Of a stretch of 36,170 bases of DNA, positions 23,865 through 32,918 are shown in pieces. A model generated the notes under the pieces. That model saw nothing but the letters and a program-made list of their open reading frames with translations, did not search any database and was not told where the DNA came from. Origin of the DNA: CAZGSN01 sp964371655. GTDB taxonomy: Bacteria > Desulfobacterota > Binatia > HRBIN30. The stretch is from positions 1 through 36,170 of the forward strand of contig CAYJOD010000068.1 of NCBI GenBank assembly GCA_964371655.1, given 5' to 3'. Position 1 is the stretch's first letter. Each line of letters starts with the position of its first letter. Both the position numbers and the translations under genes were made by a program.

Positions 23865-26096
23865 ATGCCGCAAACCAAGTATCGGATCTGTCCGTTATGC
23901 GAGGCTACCTGCGGGTTGCAAATTGAGGTCGAAGGCCGAACCATCAAGGCCATTCGCGGTGACGATGCCGATGTGTTCAGTCAAGGGTTCATCTGCCCGA
24001 AGGCGACGGCGCTTGCCGATCTCGATGCCGATCCGGACCGACTGCGCCAACCGCTCGTGCGCCGCAACGGCCGGCTCGTTGCCGCGAGCTGGGACGAGGC
24101 CTTTGCCGAGGTCGAACAGAAGCTGCTGCCGATCATCGCCCAACATGGCAACCGCGCCGTGGGCCTCTACATCGGCAATCCGACCGTGCACAACATCGGT
24201 CTGACCATCTACGGTCAAGCCCTGGCGCGGTCGCTGCGTACGCCCAACATCTTTTCAGCCAGCAGCGTCGATCAGGTCCCGAAGCAGCTGGCCTCGGCGC
24301 TGATGTTCGGAACCTTCTTGACCGTATCGGTGCCCGACATCGAGCGCTGCGATTTCCTGATGATCCTCGGCGCCAATCCTCTGGATTCAAACGGCAGCCT
24401 GTGGACGGTGCCCGATTTTCCCGGACGTTTGCGGGCGCTGCAGAAACGCGGCGGCCGCTGTGTCGTCATCGATCCGCGCCGCAGTCGGACGGCGCGGGCG
24501 GCGGACGAGCACTTCTTCATTCGTCCGGGCACCGACGCGCACCTGCTCGCCGCGATCGCGCAGACGCTGTTTGCCGATGGGCTGGTGCGCCTGGGTCGCC
24601 TGCAGTCGTACACGGACGGAGTCGAGGCGCTGCGGGCTGCGCTTGCGGGCTTCACCCCGGAAGCGGTCGCCACGACGTGTGGCATTGAGGCGACGTCGAT
24701 CCGACGCCTTGCGCACGAGCTTGCCAAGGCCGAGCGCGCCGCCGTCTACGGGCGTATCGGGACCTGTACGCAGGAGTTCGGAACCCTCGCCAGCTGGCTC
24801 GTCGACGTGTGCAACGTGCTTACCGGCAACCTCGATCGTGAAGGTGGCATGATGTTCCCGCTTGCCGCGGGCTTTGCCCCCAACACCTACGGCACGCCGG
24901 GCGTGGGTCCCGGAGTGCGGTCCTCTAGACGTCACAGTCGCGTACGCCATGCGCCGGAGCTTCAGGGTGAGTTCCCGGTCGCGTGCCTGGCGGAGGAGAT
25001 CGAGACTCCCGGCGAGGGCAAGATCCGCGCACTGTTTACCCTCGCCGGCAATCCGGTCTTGAGCACGCCCAACGGCGCACGCCTGACGCGTGCGCTCGAA
25101 GGACTGGAATTCATGGTCAGCCTCGACATCTACGTGAACGAAACCACACGTCACGCCGACGTCATCTTCCCGGGCATGTCGCCTCTCGAGCAGGCCCACT
25201 TCGATGCGGTGTTTCCGCAGCTCGGGTATCGCAACGCGGTGCGCTACTCGCCGCCGGTCTTCGCGGGCGCGGCCGATCGCCCACACGAATGGGAGACTCT
25301 GCTGCGCCTCGCCGCGATCCTGGCAGGGCAGGGGGCCAACGCCGACACCTCGATGCTCGACGACTTTGTGGCCCTAACGCAGGTGCAACGCGCGATCGGT
25401 GACCCGAGCTCGCGCATCCACGGGCATGATGCCGACGAGATCATGCAAGCACTGGCACCGCGACGGGGACCCGAGCGCATCATCGATCTCGCGATTCGTT
25501 CTGGACCCTACGGTGACGGATTCGGAACGCATGCCGACGGGCTCAGCCTGGGCAAGATCGAAGCTCATCCACACGGCATCGACCTCGGCCCGTTGCGGCC
25601 ACGCCTGCCGGAGGTGCTGCGTACGACGAGCGGCAAGATCGATCTCGCCCCGGCGATTCTCCTTGCCGACCTCGAACGTCTGCAGGTCGCTCGCGATGCC
25701 GTCTCCGGCTCTCTGCTTCTGGTCGGGCGCCGACACCTGCGCTCCAACAACTCCTGGATGCACAACTTGCCCGGCCTTGCGGGTGGGCGGGCGCGCTGCA
25801 CCCTGCACGTCCATCCCAGCGATGCGCAGCGTCTCGGTCTCAGCGACGGCGCCCGCGCTCGGGTGACGGCGAGAGTCGGCGAGGTCGAGGTGGTGGTCGA
25901 GGTCACCGACGCGATCATGCCTGGCGTCGTCAGCCTGCCGCACGGCTGGGGTCACGACGATGCGGAAGCGCGATTGCATGTCGCCGCCCAGCAACCGGGC
26001 GTGAACAGCAATCGCCTATGCGATGAAGAACGGATTGAGCCGCTGTCGGGGAATGCAATCTTGAATGGGATCGCGGTGGCGGTGGCGGCTCTGTGA
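23865..26096 (+). CDS. Molybdopterin (bis-MGD) oxidoreductase with N-terminal 4Fe-4S cluster
   Basis: This encodes 743 residues of the DMSO reductase/formate dehydrogenase superfamily. The cluster motif is C9-x2-C12-x3-C16-x27-C44 (CPLCEATCG ... FICPKA). The Mo-cofactor domains follow: SSVDQVPKQLASALMFGT, LGANPLDSNGS, VVIDPRRSRTA and FIRPGTDAHLL. A C-terminal MGD-binding domain includes RHLRSNNSWMHNLPGL and HPSDAQRLGLSDG. Near ASSVDQ, where formate dehydrogenases carry Cys or Sec, a serine appears to sit. There is no Tat signal, so it is cytoplasmic; the substrate is unknown. GGAGGAG at 23851-23857 sets the ATG at 23865. No electron-transfer subunit gene is adjacent. The convergent VWA gene ends 371 bases downstream. 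Confidence 0.9.
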   Translation: MPQTKYRICPLCEATCGLQIEVEGRTIKAIRGDDADVFSQGFICPKATALADLDADPDRLRQPLVRRNGRLVAASWDEAFAEVEQKLLPIIAQHGNRAVGLYIGNPTVHNIGLTIYGQALARSLRTPNIFSASSVDQVPKQLASALMFGTFLTVSVPDIERCDFLMILGANPLDSNGSLWTVPDFPGRLRALQKRGGRCVVIDPRRSRTARAADEHFFIRPGTDAHLLAAIAQTLFADGLVRLGRLQSYTDGVEALRAALAGFTPEAVATTCGIEATSIRRLAHELAKAERAAVYGRIGTCTQEFGTLASWLVDVCNVLTGNLDREGGMMFPLAAGFAPNTYGTPGVGPGVRSSRRHSRVRHAPELQGEFPVACLAEEIETPGEGKIRALFTLAGNPVLSTPNGARLTRALEGLEFMVSLDIYVNETTRHADVIFPGMSPLEQAHFDAVFPQLGYRNAVRYSPPVFAGAADRPHEWETLLRLAAILAGQGANADTSMLDDFVALTQVQRAIGDPSSRIHGHDADEIMQALAPRRGPERIIDLAIRSGPYGDGFGTHADGLSLGKIEAHPHGIDLGPLRPRLPEVLRTTSGKIDLAPAILLADLERLQVARDAVSGSLLLVGRRHLRSNNSWMHNLPGLAGGRARCTLHVHPSDAQRLGLSDGARARVTARVGEVEVVVEVTDAIMPGVVSLPHGWGHDDAEARLHVAAQQPGVNSNRLCDEERIEPLSGNAILNGIAVAVAAL

Positions 26097-26156
26097 GATT
26101 GCTGGGGTAGGGGACATAAGGGACAGCAAGGACGCCAGGGACTGGCGGAGCACGGG

Positions 26157-26471
26157 ATGCGCGCTGAGTTGCATTTGATTCTCCATTTTGCGGCGCCGCT
26201 GGCTGTTGCCCTGACGGTATTTCGGAGGCGCTGGCGCGTCGCATTCGTGATCATGATTGCGACGATGCTGGTGGATCTGGATCATTTGCTGGCGGTCCCA
26301 TTCTATGATCCGAACCGTTGCAGTATCGGCTTCCACCCGCTGCATACTTCGTTGCCGATCGTCGGCTACGTGCTCTTGTCTATCTTTCCGAAAACCCGAC
26401 TGGTCGGCGTCGGGTTGCTGATTCACATGCTGCTCGACGCAATCGACTGTGTTGGGATGCGCTGGTCTTAG
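26157..26471 (+). CDS. DUF6122-family small membrane protein
   Basis: This encodes 104 residues with three to four hydrophobic helices. The conserved core ATMLVDLDHLLAVPFYDP, NRCSIGFHPLHTSLPI and LLIHMLLDAIDC is the DUF6122 signature. The conserved D-x-DH and FHPLH histidines suggest a metal site, as in membrane-bound YdjM-like hydrolases, but the activity is unknown. Its last codons overlap the 3' end of the convergent VWA gene by four bases. Confidence 0.82.
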   Translation: MRAELHLILHFAAPLAVALTVFRRRWRVAFVIMIATMLVDLDHLLAVPFYDPNRCSIGFHPLHTSLPIVGYVLLSIFPKTRLVGVGLLIHMLLDAIDCVGMRWS

Positions 26472-29400
26472 GCGCCGACCAGGCGTTGGTAGATCTTCGG
26501 CAGCTCGCGCGGCAGCGAGCCGATGTCGTCGATGACCATGTAACGCGAGCCGTCGCACATTTCGCGCAAGTAGTCGTGGCCGGCCTTGTCGACGGTGATG
26601 CAGAACGGAGTGATGCCGGCGGCTTCGCACTCGCGCAGGGCGACGGTCGTATCGCGCAGGCCGTAGACGTTGCTGCGCCGATCTTGGCCGTAGTCAAAGT
26701 CCTGTGGAAAGCCGTCGCTCAGGAGAATGATGTGGCGCGCGCGCGAGTTGACCGCGGCCATCTTTTCGGTCGCATGGCGCAACGCCGTGCCCATGCGCGT
26801 GCTGCGCTTGGGCTCCAGAGCTCCGATGCGTCCTTTGATGGTCGGCGTCAGCGCCTCGTTGAACGACTTCACCAGATAGAACTCGACGTTCTGCCGGCCG
26901 TGTCCGGAAAAACCGTAGATGGCATAGGCATCGCCGATCTCGGACAGCGCCTCGGACATGATGACCAAGGCCTCCTTGGTCACGTCGATGATGCGCCGCT
27001 GCTTGCTGCTGCTGCTGTACGGCGGAGCGCTGCCGAGGACATCGTCCTGCTGCGGCGTTGGTGCCGTCTTCTGCAGCGGCTCGTCGGTCGATGCGCTCAT
27101 GTCGATCAGAAACAGCGTGGCCACGTCGCGCTCCTCACGCACTCGTGCGGTGTAGAGCTTGGAAGACGGCGAACCGCTGGCGCGGCGGTCGACGCGCGCA
27201 TTGACCACCGCATTCAGATCGAAATCCTCACCGTCTTCGAGACCGCGCACGACACGGTACATCTCGGGGCGGATCTTCTGGAACTGACGGCGCACCTCGG
27301 GGATCAACGCCGCGTATTCGAGCAGTGTGGCGTTGAAGAACTCGCCCGCGTCGCTGCTGGTGGCGACCTCGCGCAGGCGGCACCAGCGCTGGCGATAATC
27401 GCCGATGTGATAATCCCACTCGTCGTAGTAGAAGGCGGCGCCCTCACCGCGGGTTTCGAGCCAACGTCGCGGCGCTGGCCGATCCTCCTTCTTGGCTTGG
27501 TACAGCAGGCGTTTGAGATCTTGCAGCTGATCGGAAGGGAGCTTGCCGAGCAGGTCGGAGATATACAGCCCCAGACCCTCGACGTCTTCGCTGTAGCCCT
27601 GTTTCAGGCGGATGTCGGCGCCCGCCTCGATCAACTTCTGCAAAGCCTCCGCCGACAGTGGCGTCGTCGGACCCTCGGCGTCTTCCAGCTCGTCTTGGAG
27701 CTGCAGCTTGGTATCGTCGGGCAGCTCGTACGGTTCGCTGCCGGTCTCCGCCTGGTTGCCCGCGGCGCCCGCAGCCGGTGCGCCGGAGTCGGCGTCGTAA
27801 TCGTAGAGGTAGTGGTCGATCAGCGCCTCCGGGGCGAGCTTGTCCGAGAAGTTGTCGGCGAGTGAAGCCTGCAGCTCGGCATCGGCGGCACGTGACAATT
27901 CGGTGGCCAGCCTGTGCGCGACGGCAAGCGAGTCGTTTGCCGTCGCCGTGATGGCGACGAGTGGCGCCACACAAGGGGCGACCAGGTGCGCGGTGGTCTG
28001 CAGCCAGGCGGGCAGGCCGCGCGCTTCGGCTCCGGCCAAGAGCCACACGAGCACGGCGTCGAACAGCTCCGACTGTGTCGGCAAGCGTTCCCGGCTCACA
28101 CGCGCGAGCAGGCGTTGGGCGAGATCACGTTGCTCGCGGGCGAGGCCGGGGTAGTTGCGCCCCATGGCGGCGGCAACACGAAACCCTTCGGCCAACAAGA
28201 ACAACGGCTCGAGGAGCTGCGGCTGGTTCTCCCCACGGAGATACGCCGTCAATCCGTCGCAGCCGTCGGGCAGGCGCGCTTCGTAGGTGGCGAGCTCGCG
28301 GCGGCCGGCAAGCTGTGCGGCCATGAAGCGGAAGACGGCGACGTTGTCCTCGTGCGTGGGGAAGGTGTCGACGCGCAAGGGGAGTGCGACCTCATCCTCG
28401 AGAGGGAACTCTTCGAGGGGCGGGCGCAGGCTCAAGCCGTCGGCGCTGCGAATTGTCGTCGAGCGGCCACTGAGCATAAGGATGAACTTGCGCAGCAGGC
28501 CTTGGACCTCGTTGAGGGATACCGCGGTCGAGGCGGCCTCGAGGACCTTCATGCTGGTGCGCGACTGTAGGGCGAAGTAGGCCAACCCAGCGTCCGTGTT
28601 GTCGGCGGCCACTTCGAGCCCGCGTTGCACCCAGGCGAGGATGGGCTCTTGCCCGGCGATCTCGTGCGCCGTCGGCAGCGAGCGCAACACCGCCGCGCTG
28701 CCGCGTGGAAACTGGAAGGCCACGCGCACGGCCAGGTCGAGGGCAATCGCACGCTGCGGGCGCGGCAGATCTTGGACCAAGGCGCCGCAAACCGGTGCGA
28801 GCTCGGCAAGCTCTTCGGTGGCCGCGCCGGCGCCGGTGTGGAACACGGTGACAATCTTGGCGCGGTGGGCGCTATGGACGCGGCGGATCGCCGGCGGCAG
28901 CTCGCGATAGATCGTGAACGCTGCCTTGGGGTTGGCTGCGGCCGCGCGCAACACCGCTTGCAGGAAGACGCTGCGCTCGTTCGCGCTCAGCGTCGCCAGC
29001 CCGATCGGAACGGTGCTGAAGAATTGGGTTTCTTTAACAACCGGCAAGAGCGCCACTCCGAGATCGGCCCACAGCGGCAGATCGGCGATCGTGAGCAGCG
29101 GCAACGCGTGCGGCGCGGAAGACAGGAATGCTTGCGCCAGAAACTCGCCGCGCCAGCCGGCCGTGCCGAACAAGCGTAGCCCTTGCCGCGCCCATTCCTC
29201 GAGGGTGGGGGCCGGCACTTTGGAAAGCAGGGCAGCGGTCGTCTCCAGGAACGTGGCGGCGAGGCGACGCGACCTCTTGGCGAGGGCGCGCGCCATGTTC
29301 TCCCAACTCTCGATGCCGGCGACGCCGCAGACGGCGACCGCGTCGGGGGCAACCGAGAAATGAGCCAAGGCGGCATCGCGGTGCGCGCCTTCGCCGCGGA

Positions 29401-29641
29401 GCAACGCTTCGCCGAGCTCCACCCAGCGTTCGAAATCGGCGGCGCCGACGGCTTGCCAGACCGCGGCTGCGTTGCGGTAGAATTGCTGCGCAACGATCGC
29501 CGACTCCTTGGCGAGCCGATCACCGCTGGCGAGGATGTGCTCGTGAACGACGGTGCCCAATGCCGCGGACGCGGCGCGCGCACGGCGTCCGGCGCGGTCG
29601 GCGAAGAGATGGGATTCGAACCAGAGAGAGCGGATGGACAT
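26468..29641 (-). CDS. NorD/CbbO-type VWA-domain protein, large
   Basis: This encodes 1057 residues. The C-terminal von Willebrand A domain (about 835-1050) has an intact metal-ion site: D847-M-S-A-S, a threonine in RMGTALRH near 952 and LLSDGFP near 974-980. The first 600 or so residues are Ala/Leu-rich and look alpha-helical. A central part with LTAYLRGENQPQLLEPLFLL and an acidic segment (YDYDADSGAPAAG on) precedes the VWA. NorD and CbbO partners are AAA+ adaptors that remodel metalloenzymes such as nitric oxide reductase or Rubisco. This protein is longer than typical for either. Its AAA+ partner is the next gene upstream on the same strand (29906-30733). No Rubisco, NOR or CO dehydrogenase gene is present, so the client is unknown. 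Confidence 0.9.
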   Translation of the reverse strand: MSIRSLWFESHLFADRAGRRARAASAALGTVVHEHILASGDRLAKESAIVAQQFYRNAAAVWQAVGAADFERWVELGEALLRGEGAHRDAALAHFSVAPDAVAVCGVAGIESWENMARALAKRSRRLAATFLETTAALLSKVPAPTLEEWARQGLRLFGTAGWRGEFLAQAFLSSAPHALPLLTIADLPLWADLGVALLPVVKETQFFSTVPIGLATLSANERSVFLQAVLRAAAANPKAAFTIYRELPPAIRRVHSAHRAKIVTVFHTGAGAATEELAELAPVCGALVQDLPRPQRAIALDLAVRVAFQFPRGSAAVLRSLPTAHEIAGQEPILAWVQRGLEVAADNTDAGLAYFALQSRTSMKVLEAASTAVSLNEVQGLLRKFILMLSGRSTTIRSADGLSLRPPLEEFPLEDEVALPLRVDTFPTHEDNVAVFRFMAAQLAGRRELATYEARLPDGCDGLTAYLRGENQPQLLEPLFLLAEGFRVAAAMGRNYPGLAREQRDLAQRLLARVSRERLPTQSELFDAVLVWLLAGAEARGLPAWLQTTAHLVAPCVAPLVAITATANDSLAVAHRLATELSRAADAELQASLADNFSDKLAPEALIDHYLYDYDADSGAPAAGAAGNQAETGSEPYELPDDTKLQLQDELEDAEGPTTPLSAEALQKLIEAGADIRLKQGYSEDVEGLGLYISDLLGKLPSDQLQDLKRLLYQAKKEDRPAPRRWLETRGEGAAFYYDEWDYHIGDYRQRWCRLREVATSSDAGEFFNATLLEYAALIPEVRRQFQKIRPEMYRVVRGLEDGEDFDLNAVVNARVDRRASGSPSSKLYTARVREERDVATLFLIDMSASTDEPLQKTAPTPQQDDVLGSAPPYSSSSKQRRIIDVTKEALVIMSEALSEIGDAYAIYGFSGHGRQNVEFYLVKSFNEALTPTIKGRIGALEPKRSTRMGTALRHATEKMAAVNSRARHIILLSDGFPQDFDYGQDRRSNVYGLRDTTVALRECEAAGITPFCITVDKAGHDYLREMCDGSRYMVIDDIGSLPRELPKIYQRLVGA

Positions 29642-29647
29642 GGAGGC

Positions 29648-29905
29648 GCGGGACTTGGGGCTAGAGACTAGAGGCTGGTCGAACCCCTAGCCCGGATTTT
29701 TCACCGCAGAGACGCCGAGACGCAGAGAAAGCCTTGGATGGTTGAAGGAAATCATGATTTTGGCCGGACCGATTCCCTGCATTCTGGTGGTTCGACGGAT
29801 TTCGAATTGTTATCCGACTCTTTTCTTCTCCGCGCCTTTGCGTCTCTGCGGTGAAGTCTCGGTGAGAAAAATGGGTTAGCCCCAGTCCCCGGCCGCGAGT
29901 CCCTC
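29648..29905. repeat. Nested inverted repeats between VWA and MoxR genes
   Basis: The outer arms are of the GACTTGGGGCTAGAG type (29652-29680) facing TTAGCCCCAGTCCCCGG (29877-29893). The inner arms are CACAGAG-family units (TTCACCGCAGAGACGCCGAG on the left, 29699-29730; TTTGCGTCTCTGCGGTGAAG on the right, from 29837). One inverted repeat thus sits inside another of a different family. The 264-base spacer holds nothing else. Confidence 0.7.
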
Positions 29906-30733
29906 TCATTCAAAGATCGCCGCGACCAGGGCATCGATGGCCTTCTGCGATTCGACGTCATCGGTGAGCGAGGTGCTGACGGCGACGCGGCAGGCGCGCC
30001 GGGGCGGCACCTTCTGCTTCATGAGCTGCGCGGCGTAGATTAGCAGCCTGGTGCTGACGCCTTCTTCGAGCCCGCTCGCCTTCAGGTGCCTTACCTTTTC
30101 ACCGAGCTTGGCCAGGCCCAGCGCCGTGTCCATGTCGACACCACTTTCGTGGGCGATCACCTGAGCCTCCTTGTCGCGTGGTGGGTAGTCGAAGTCGATG
30201 GTCACGAAGCGTTGTCGGGTCGAATGCTTGAGATCCTTGAGCACGCTCTGGTAGCCGGGGTTGTAGGAGATCACCAGCAGGAAGTCCGGATGCGCCTCGA
30301 TGATCTCGCCCTTCTTGTCGATCGGTAGGATGCGGCGGTGATCGGTGAGTGGGTGGATCAGCACGATGGTATCTTTGCGGGCTTCGACGACCTCGTCGAG
30401 GTAGGCGATGGCGCCGACCTTGACGGCTTGGGTCAGCGGGCCATCGATCCACACGGTTTCATCGCCCTTGATCAAGTAGCGCCCAACGAGATCGCTGCCG
30501 GTGAGGTCCTCATGGCACGCCACCGTGATGAGGTTGTTCGGCGGCGCCTCTTGCCCGGGCGCCAGCGCCTCGGTGCTCGGCGCTCCGCGCAGAGCGTGCG
30601 CCATGTACTCGACGAAACGCGTTTTACCGCAGCCGGTGGGTCCTTTCAGAAGCACGGGCAGGCGGCAGGCATAGGCAGCGCGAAAGATTTCGATCTCATC
30701 GCCGATCGGGAGATAGTAGGGAGCGTCGTGCAC
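29906..30733 (-). CDS. MoxR-type AAA+ ATPase, CbbQ/NirQ/NorQ family
   Basis: This encodes 275 residues. Walker A is GPTGCGKT (31-38), Walker B is GAIAYLDEVVEA (107-118), sensor 1 is VISYNPGYQ with N158, and an arginine-finger region STRQRF (171-176) follows. YYLPIGDE and LPVLLKGPTGCGKTRFVEYM are characteristic of the CbbQ/NirQ/NorQ subgroup. I chose the GTG at 30733 (MHDAPYYLPIG) because GAGGA lies just upstream and it matches family N-termini; the frame is open ten codons further with TTG codons. It is encoded upstream of, and presumably works with, the VWA protein as a motor-adaptor pair that activates or repairs a metalloenzyme. Confidence 0.93.
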   Translation of the reverse strand: MHDAPYYLPIGDEIEIFRAAYACRLPVLLKGPTGCGKTRFVEYMAHALRGAPSTEALAPGQEAPPNNLITVACHEDLTGSDLVGRYLIKGDETVWIDGPLTQAVKVGAIAYLDEVVEARKDTIVLIHPLTDHRRILPIDKKGEIIEAHPDFLLVISYNPGYQSVLKDLKHSTRQRFVTIDFDYPPRDKEAQVIAHESGVDMDTALGLAKLGEKVRHLKASGLEEGVSTRLLIYAAQLMKQKVPPRRACRVAVSTSLTDDVESQKAIDALVAAIFE

Positions 30734-30880
30734 AGGTCCTCGCAATTGTTGGGGTTGCCGCAACGCGGCGTCTCTACACGCTGCTGAAAATCCGCCGTCG
30801 AGTCAATGAGGGCGATAGGGGGAGTGCCATCGCAAGGGCGACGGCTGCGGTCGAGTATAGCCCCCGGGGGCTTGCTACCT

Positions 30881-30958
30881 AGACCTCGGGCCTCGGACCG
30901 CAGGCTTCGGGCCGGATCAGAAATCTCTTCCTGAGGCCGGAGGCCCGAGGTCCGAAGT
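30881..30958. repeat. Inverted repeat of GACCTCGGGCCTC type
   Basis: AGACCTCGGGCCTCGGACCG and CAGGCTTCGGGCC on the left (30881-30913) face TGAGGCCGGAGGCCCGAGGT and CCGAAGTC on the right (30931-30958). The remaining bases of the gap 30734-31116 show only the ribosome-binding site of the next gene. Confidence 0.65.
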
Positions 30959-31116
30959 CGATTCCGAATCTCGAGCTCGCGGGGCACGATTGACTTCAGC
31001 GAGGTCGGCTTCTAGGTTGCTCGGTCCCCGAGCGCACGTTGCCTCCCTGCGTCACGTCTCCATCGGCGTGGCATTCGACGAAACCGCACGCGCCTCGGTG
31101 GTAGGAGGAGCGAGAT

Positions 31117-31458
31117 ATGACGTTGGCCGAGATTCAGAATCTACTCAATGGTTTGATGCGTGGTATCGACAAGAAGACGGCGTTGCGGGTCGAGTATCGT
31201 ACCGACCCGGAGCGGCCCGGCGTCGAGGTGCATTTGACGCGCGACAAGCGTACCGGTGCGGTGCAGTTTCCGGAATCCGCATTGATCGAAGCACAGACCG
31301 ATCTGATCGCCCGCAACCGCCTGCGCACCGCTCTCAAGCGCTCTCGCGACGGCATGTGGGATGTGAGCAATTACATCTTCAGCACCAAGATGGAGCGTCC
31401 GAAGCAAGAAGGCGGAAGCTGGTTCCGGCCCCAACAGAGCGGTCGCGGTCGGCGCTAA
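31117..31458 (+). CDS. Hypothetical 113-residue basic protein
   Basis: No family is recognised. The N-terminus MTLAEIQNLLNGLMRGIDKK looks helical. A predicted beta stretch (LRVEYRTDPERPGVEVHLTR) follows, and the C-terminus is basic and disordered-looking (QQSGRGRR). It is soluble without a signal peptide. AGGAGG about ten bases before the ATG and an uninterrupted frame support it as a real gene. A strong hairpin follows its stop at 31520-31543. Confidence 0.65.
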   Translation: MTLAEIQNLLNGLMRGIDKKTALRVEYRTDPERPGVEVHLTRDKRTGAVQFPESALIEAQTDLIARNRLRTALKRSRDGMWDVSNYIFSTKMERPKQEGGSWFRPQQSGRGRR

Positions 31459-31519
31459 TCCCGAAAAACGCGATTGAGGAACAGCTGACTCCCAGCTGCG
31501 CTGCGACGAGGGTCAATTA

Positions 31520-31543
31520 GCCAAGCTCGAATCCGAGCTTGGC
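31520..31543 (+). terminator. Hairpin, candidate terminator
   Basis: GCCAAGCTCG and CGAGCTTGGC form a perfect 10-bp stem around AATC, 61 bases after the stop of the 113-residue gene. Only TTC follows, so the T-tract is weak. Confidence 0.5.
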
Positions 31544-31547
31544 TTCT

Positions 31548-31662
31548 GACCTCAGGCTGCGGACTTCAGGTGCTCAGCCATGAGCAAGGGCTCCAGGAGC
31601 GAGTGCACAAGCTATTGAAGTGGTTTCGGAACCTGAGGCCTGGGGCCTGAGGTCTGGAGCCC
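31548..31662. repeat. Inverted repeat of GACCTCAGGC type
   Basis: GACCTCAGGCTGCGGACTTC on the left (31548-31570) faces GAACCTGAGGCCTGGGGCC and TGAGGTC on the right (31629-31655). It belongs to the same architecture as 30881-30958, about 670 bases away. Confidence 0.6.
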
Positions 31663-31747
31663 CGGGCTACGTCGAATCCCAGGCCAGACCGCCTTGTATT
31701 GACTGCCGGCGCAAGCACTGCACTCGACGTCGAGCAGGGGAGGAATG

Positions 31748-32653
31748 ATGAGTCGCAAACCTGCAGTTGCACTGGCCGCCATGGCCGGACGTCGTCACGC
31801 CATCTTGGAGGTGGCGAAGGAATTCGAGCGCCGCGGTTTCTCTGGGATCTACTGCGCGTCCTTCGGCGACGGCGTCGGCTTGTGCGAAGCGTTGGCGTTG
31901 TGCACCAGTGAGATCGAAATCGGCACCGCCATCGCCAATATCTATACGCGGCATCCGTCGGACTACGCCCTCACGGCGACCCTGATCCAGGAGCTGAGTC
32001 GCGGTCGTTTCCGCTTCGGCATCGGTGTCAGCCACGCGCTGCTGAACTCACGTCTCGGCGTGCGCACCGGCAAGCCGACCGAAGACATCCGTAGCTTCGT
32101 CGAGCAGCTGCGCGCCGGCGCCCAACGCTGGGGCGACCTGCCGCCCATCGTCCTGGCCAGTTTGCGAAAGAAGATGGTGCAGCTTGCCGCCGAGATCGGA
32201 CAGGGAGCGGTATGGGCGAATGCCGCGCGCTCGCACATGCAAACCTCGCTTGGCTACCTGGGCGCAGCCGCGAGCCGCGACGACTTCTTCATCGGCAACA
32301 TGATTCCGACCTGCATCTGCGACGATCGTGCTGCCGCCGCCGCCGTGAATCGGAAGACGATGGGCATGTACGTCATGCTCCCGAACTACCAGAAGTACTG
32401 GATCGAAGCCGGCTATGAAGAGGAGATGGGCGCGATTCAGAGAGCCATCGCGGCGAAGGAGTATGACAAGATCCCCGGCTTGATGAGCGACCGCTGGCTC
32501 GTCGACTGCACGCTCTATGGCAGCGTCGCGGAAGTTCGTGAAGGCGTCGAAGCGTGGTACGCGGCCGGCGTGAAGACCCCGATTCTGGTGCCGTCGGCAG
32601 TCGCTGGCGGCCAGATGAAGGCCATCGAAGAATTGATGGCGGCGTTTGCATGA
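31748..32653 (+). CDS. LLM-class (luciferase-like) flavin/F420-dependent oxidoreductase
   Basis: This encodes 301 residues with the TIM-barrel luciferase-like fold. Recognisable parts are KEFERRGFSGIYCASFGDGV, EIEIGTAIANIYTRHP, ELSRGRFRFGIGVSHALLNS with the downstream LRAGAQ, and a C-terminal VAEVREGVEAWYAAGVKTPIL. Family members use FMN or coenzyme F420 to oxidise or reduce organic substrates; cofactor and substrate cannot be settled here. GGGGAGGA lies just upstream of tandem ATGs at 31745 and 31748; the second has better spacing. Stand-alone gene flanked by repeats. Confidence 0.88.
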   Translation: MSRKPAVALAAMAGRRHAILEVAKEFERRGFSGIYCASFGDGVGLCEALALCTSEIEIGTAIANIYTRHPSDYALTATLIQELSRGRFRFGIGVSHALLNSRLGVRTGKPTEDIRSFVEQLRAGAQRWGDLPPIVLASLRKKMVQLAAEIGQGAVWANAARSHMQTSLGYLGAAASRDDFFIGNMIPTCICDDRAAAAAVNRKTMGMYVMLPNYQKYWIEAGYEEEMGAIQRAIAAKEYDKIPGLMSDRWLVDCTLYGSVAEVREGVEAWYAAGVKTPILVPSAVAGGQMKAIEELMAAFA

Positions 32654-32730
32654 AGATCGTCGAGGGGACGGGAGGGCGCGCTCGGTCGATGCCGGCAGGC
32701 GACGTCCGCGTGTAGAGACTGTCGATAAAT

Positions 32731-32866
32731 TCGAGCCGTGCTTCGAGACGGCCCCAGAAGAAGGGGTCTCCTCAGCACGAACGGAAAAAAGATCAATGAA
32801 AGCAAGCCAAGATCCGTTCGCCCTGAGGAGCCGCCTCCTGAGTAGCGAAGCGTATCGAAGGATTCT
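32731..32866. repeat. Inverted repeat, TTCGATACG/GGGCGAACGG family, copy 2
   Basis: ATTCGAGCCGTGCTTCGAGA, then CTCCTCAGCACGAACGG on the left face CCGTTCGCCCTGAGGAG and GAGTAGCGAAGCGTATCGAA on the right. It is related to 7284-7415. It fills the gap between the LLM gene and nfo. Confidence 0.7.
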
Positions 32867-32918
32867 GGCGGCGTCTCGAAGGGCAGCTCCATAAGAGAAT
32901 CGACAGCCTCTGTAGCCG

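Noticed and set aside
24387..25286. Minus-strand frame of about 299 codons opposite the molybdopterin oxidoreductase
   Set aside because: Shadow frame; the plus strand carries the conserved cofactor-binding motifs and a strong ribosome-binding site.
26318..27865. Plus-strand open frame of about 515 codons opposite the VWA gene
   Set aside because: Antisense shadow of the VWA domain region, which has clear MIDAS motifs on the minus strand.
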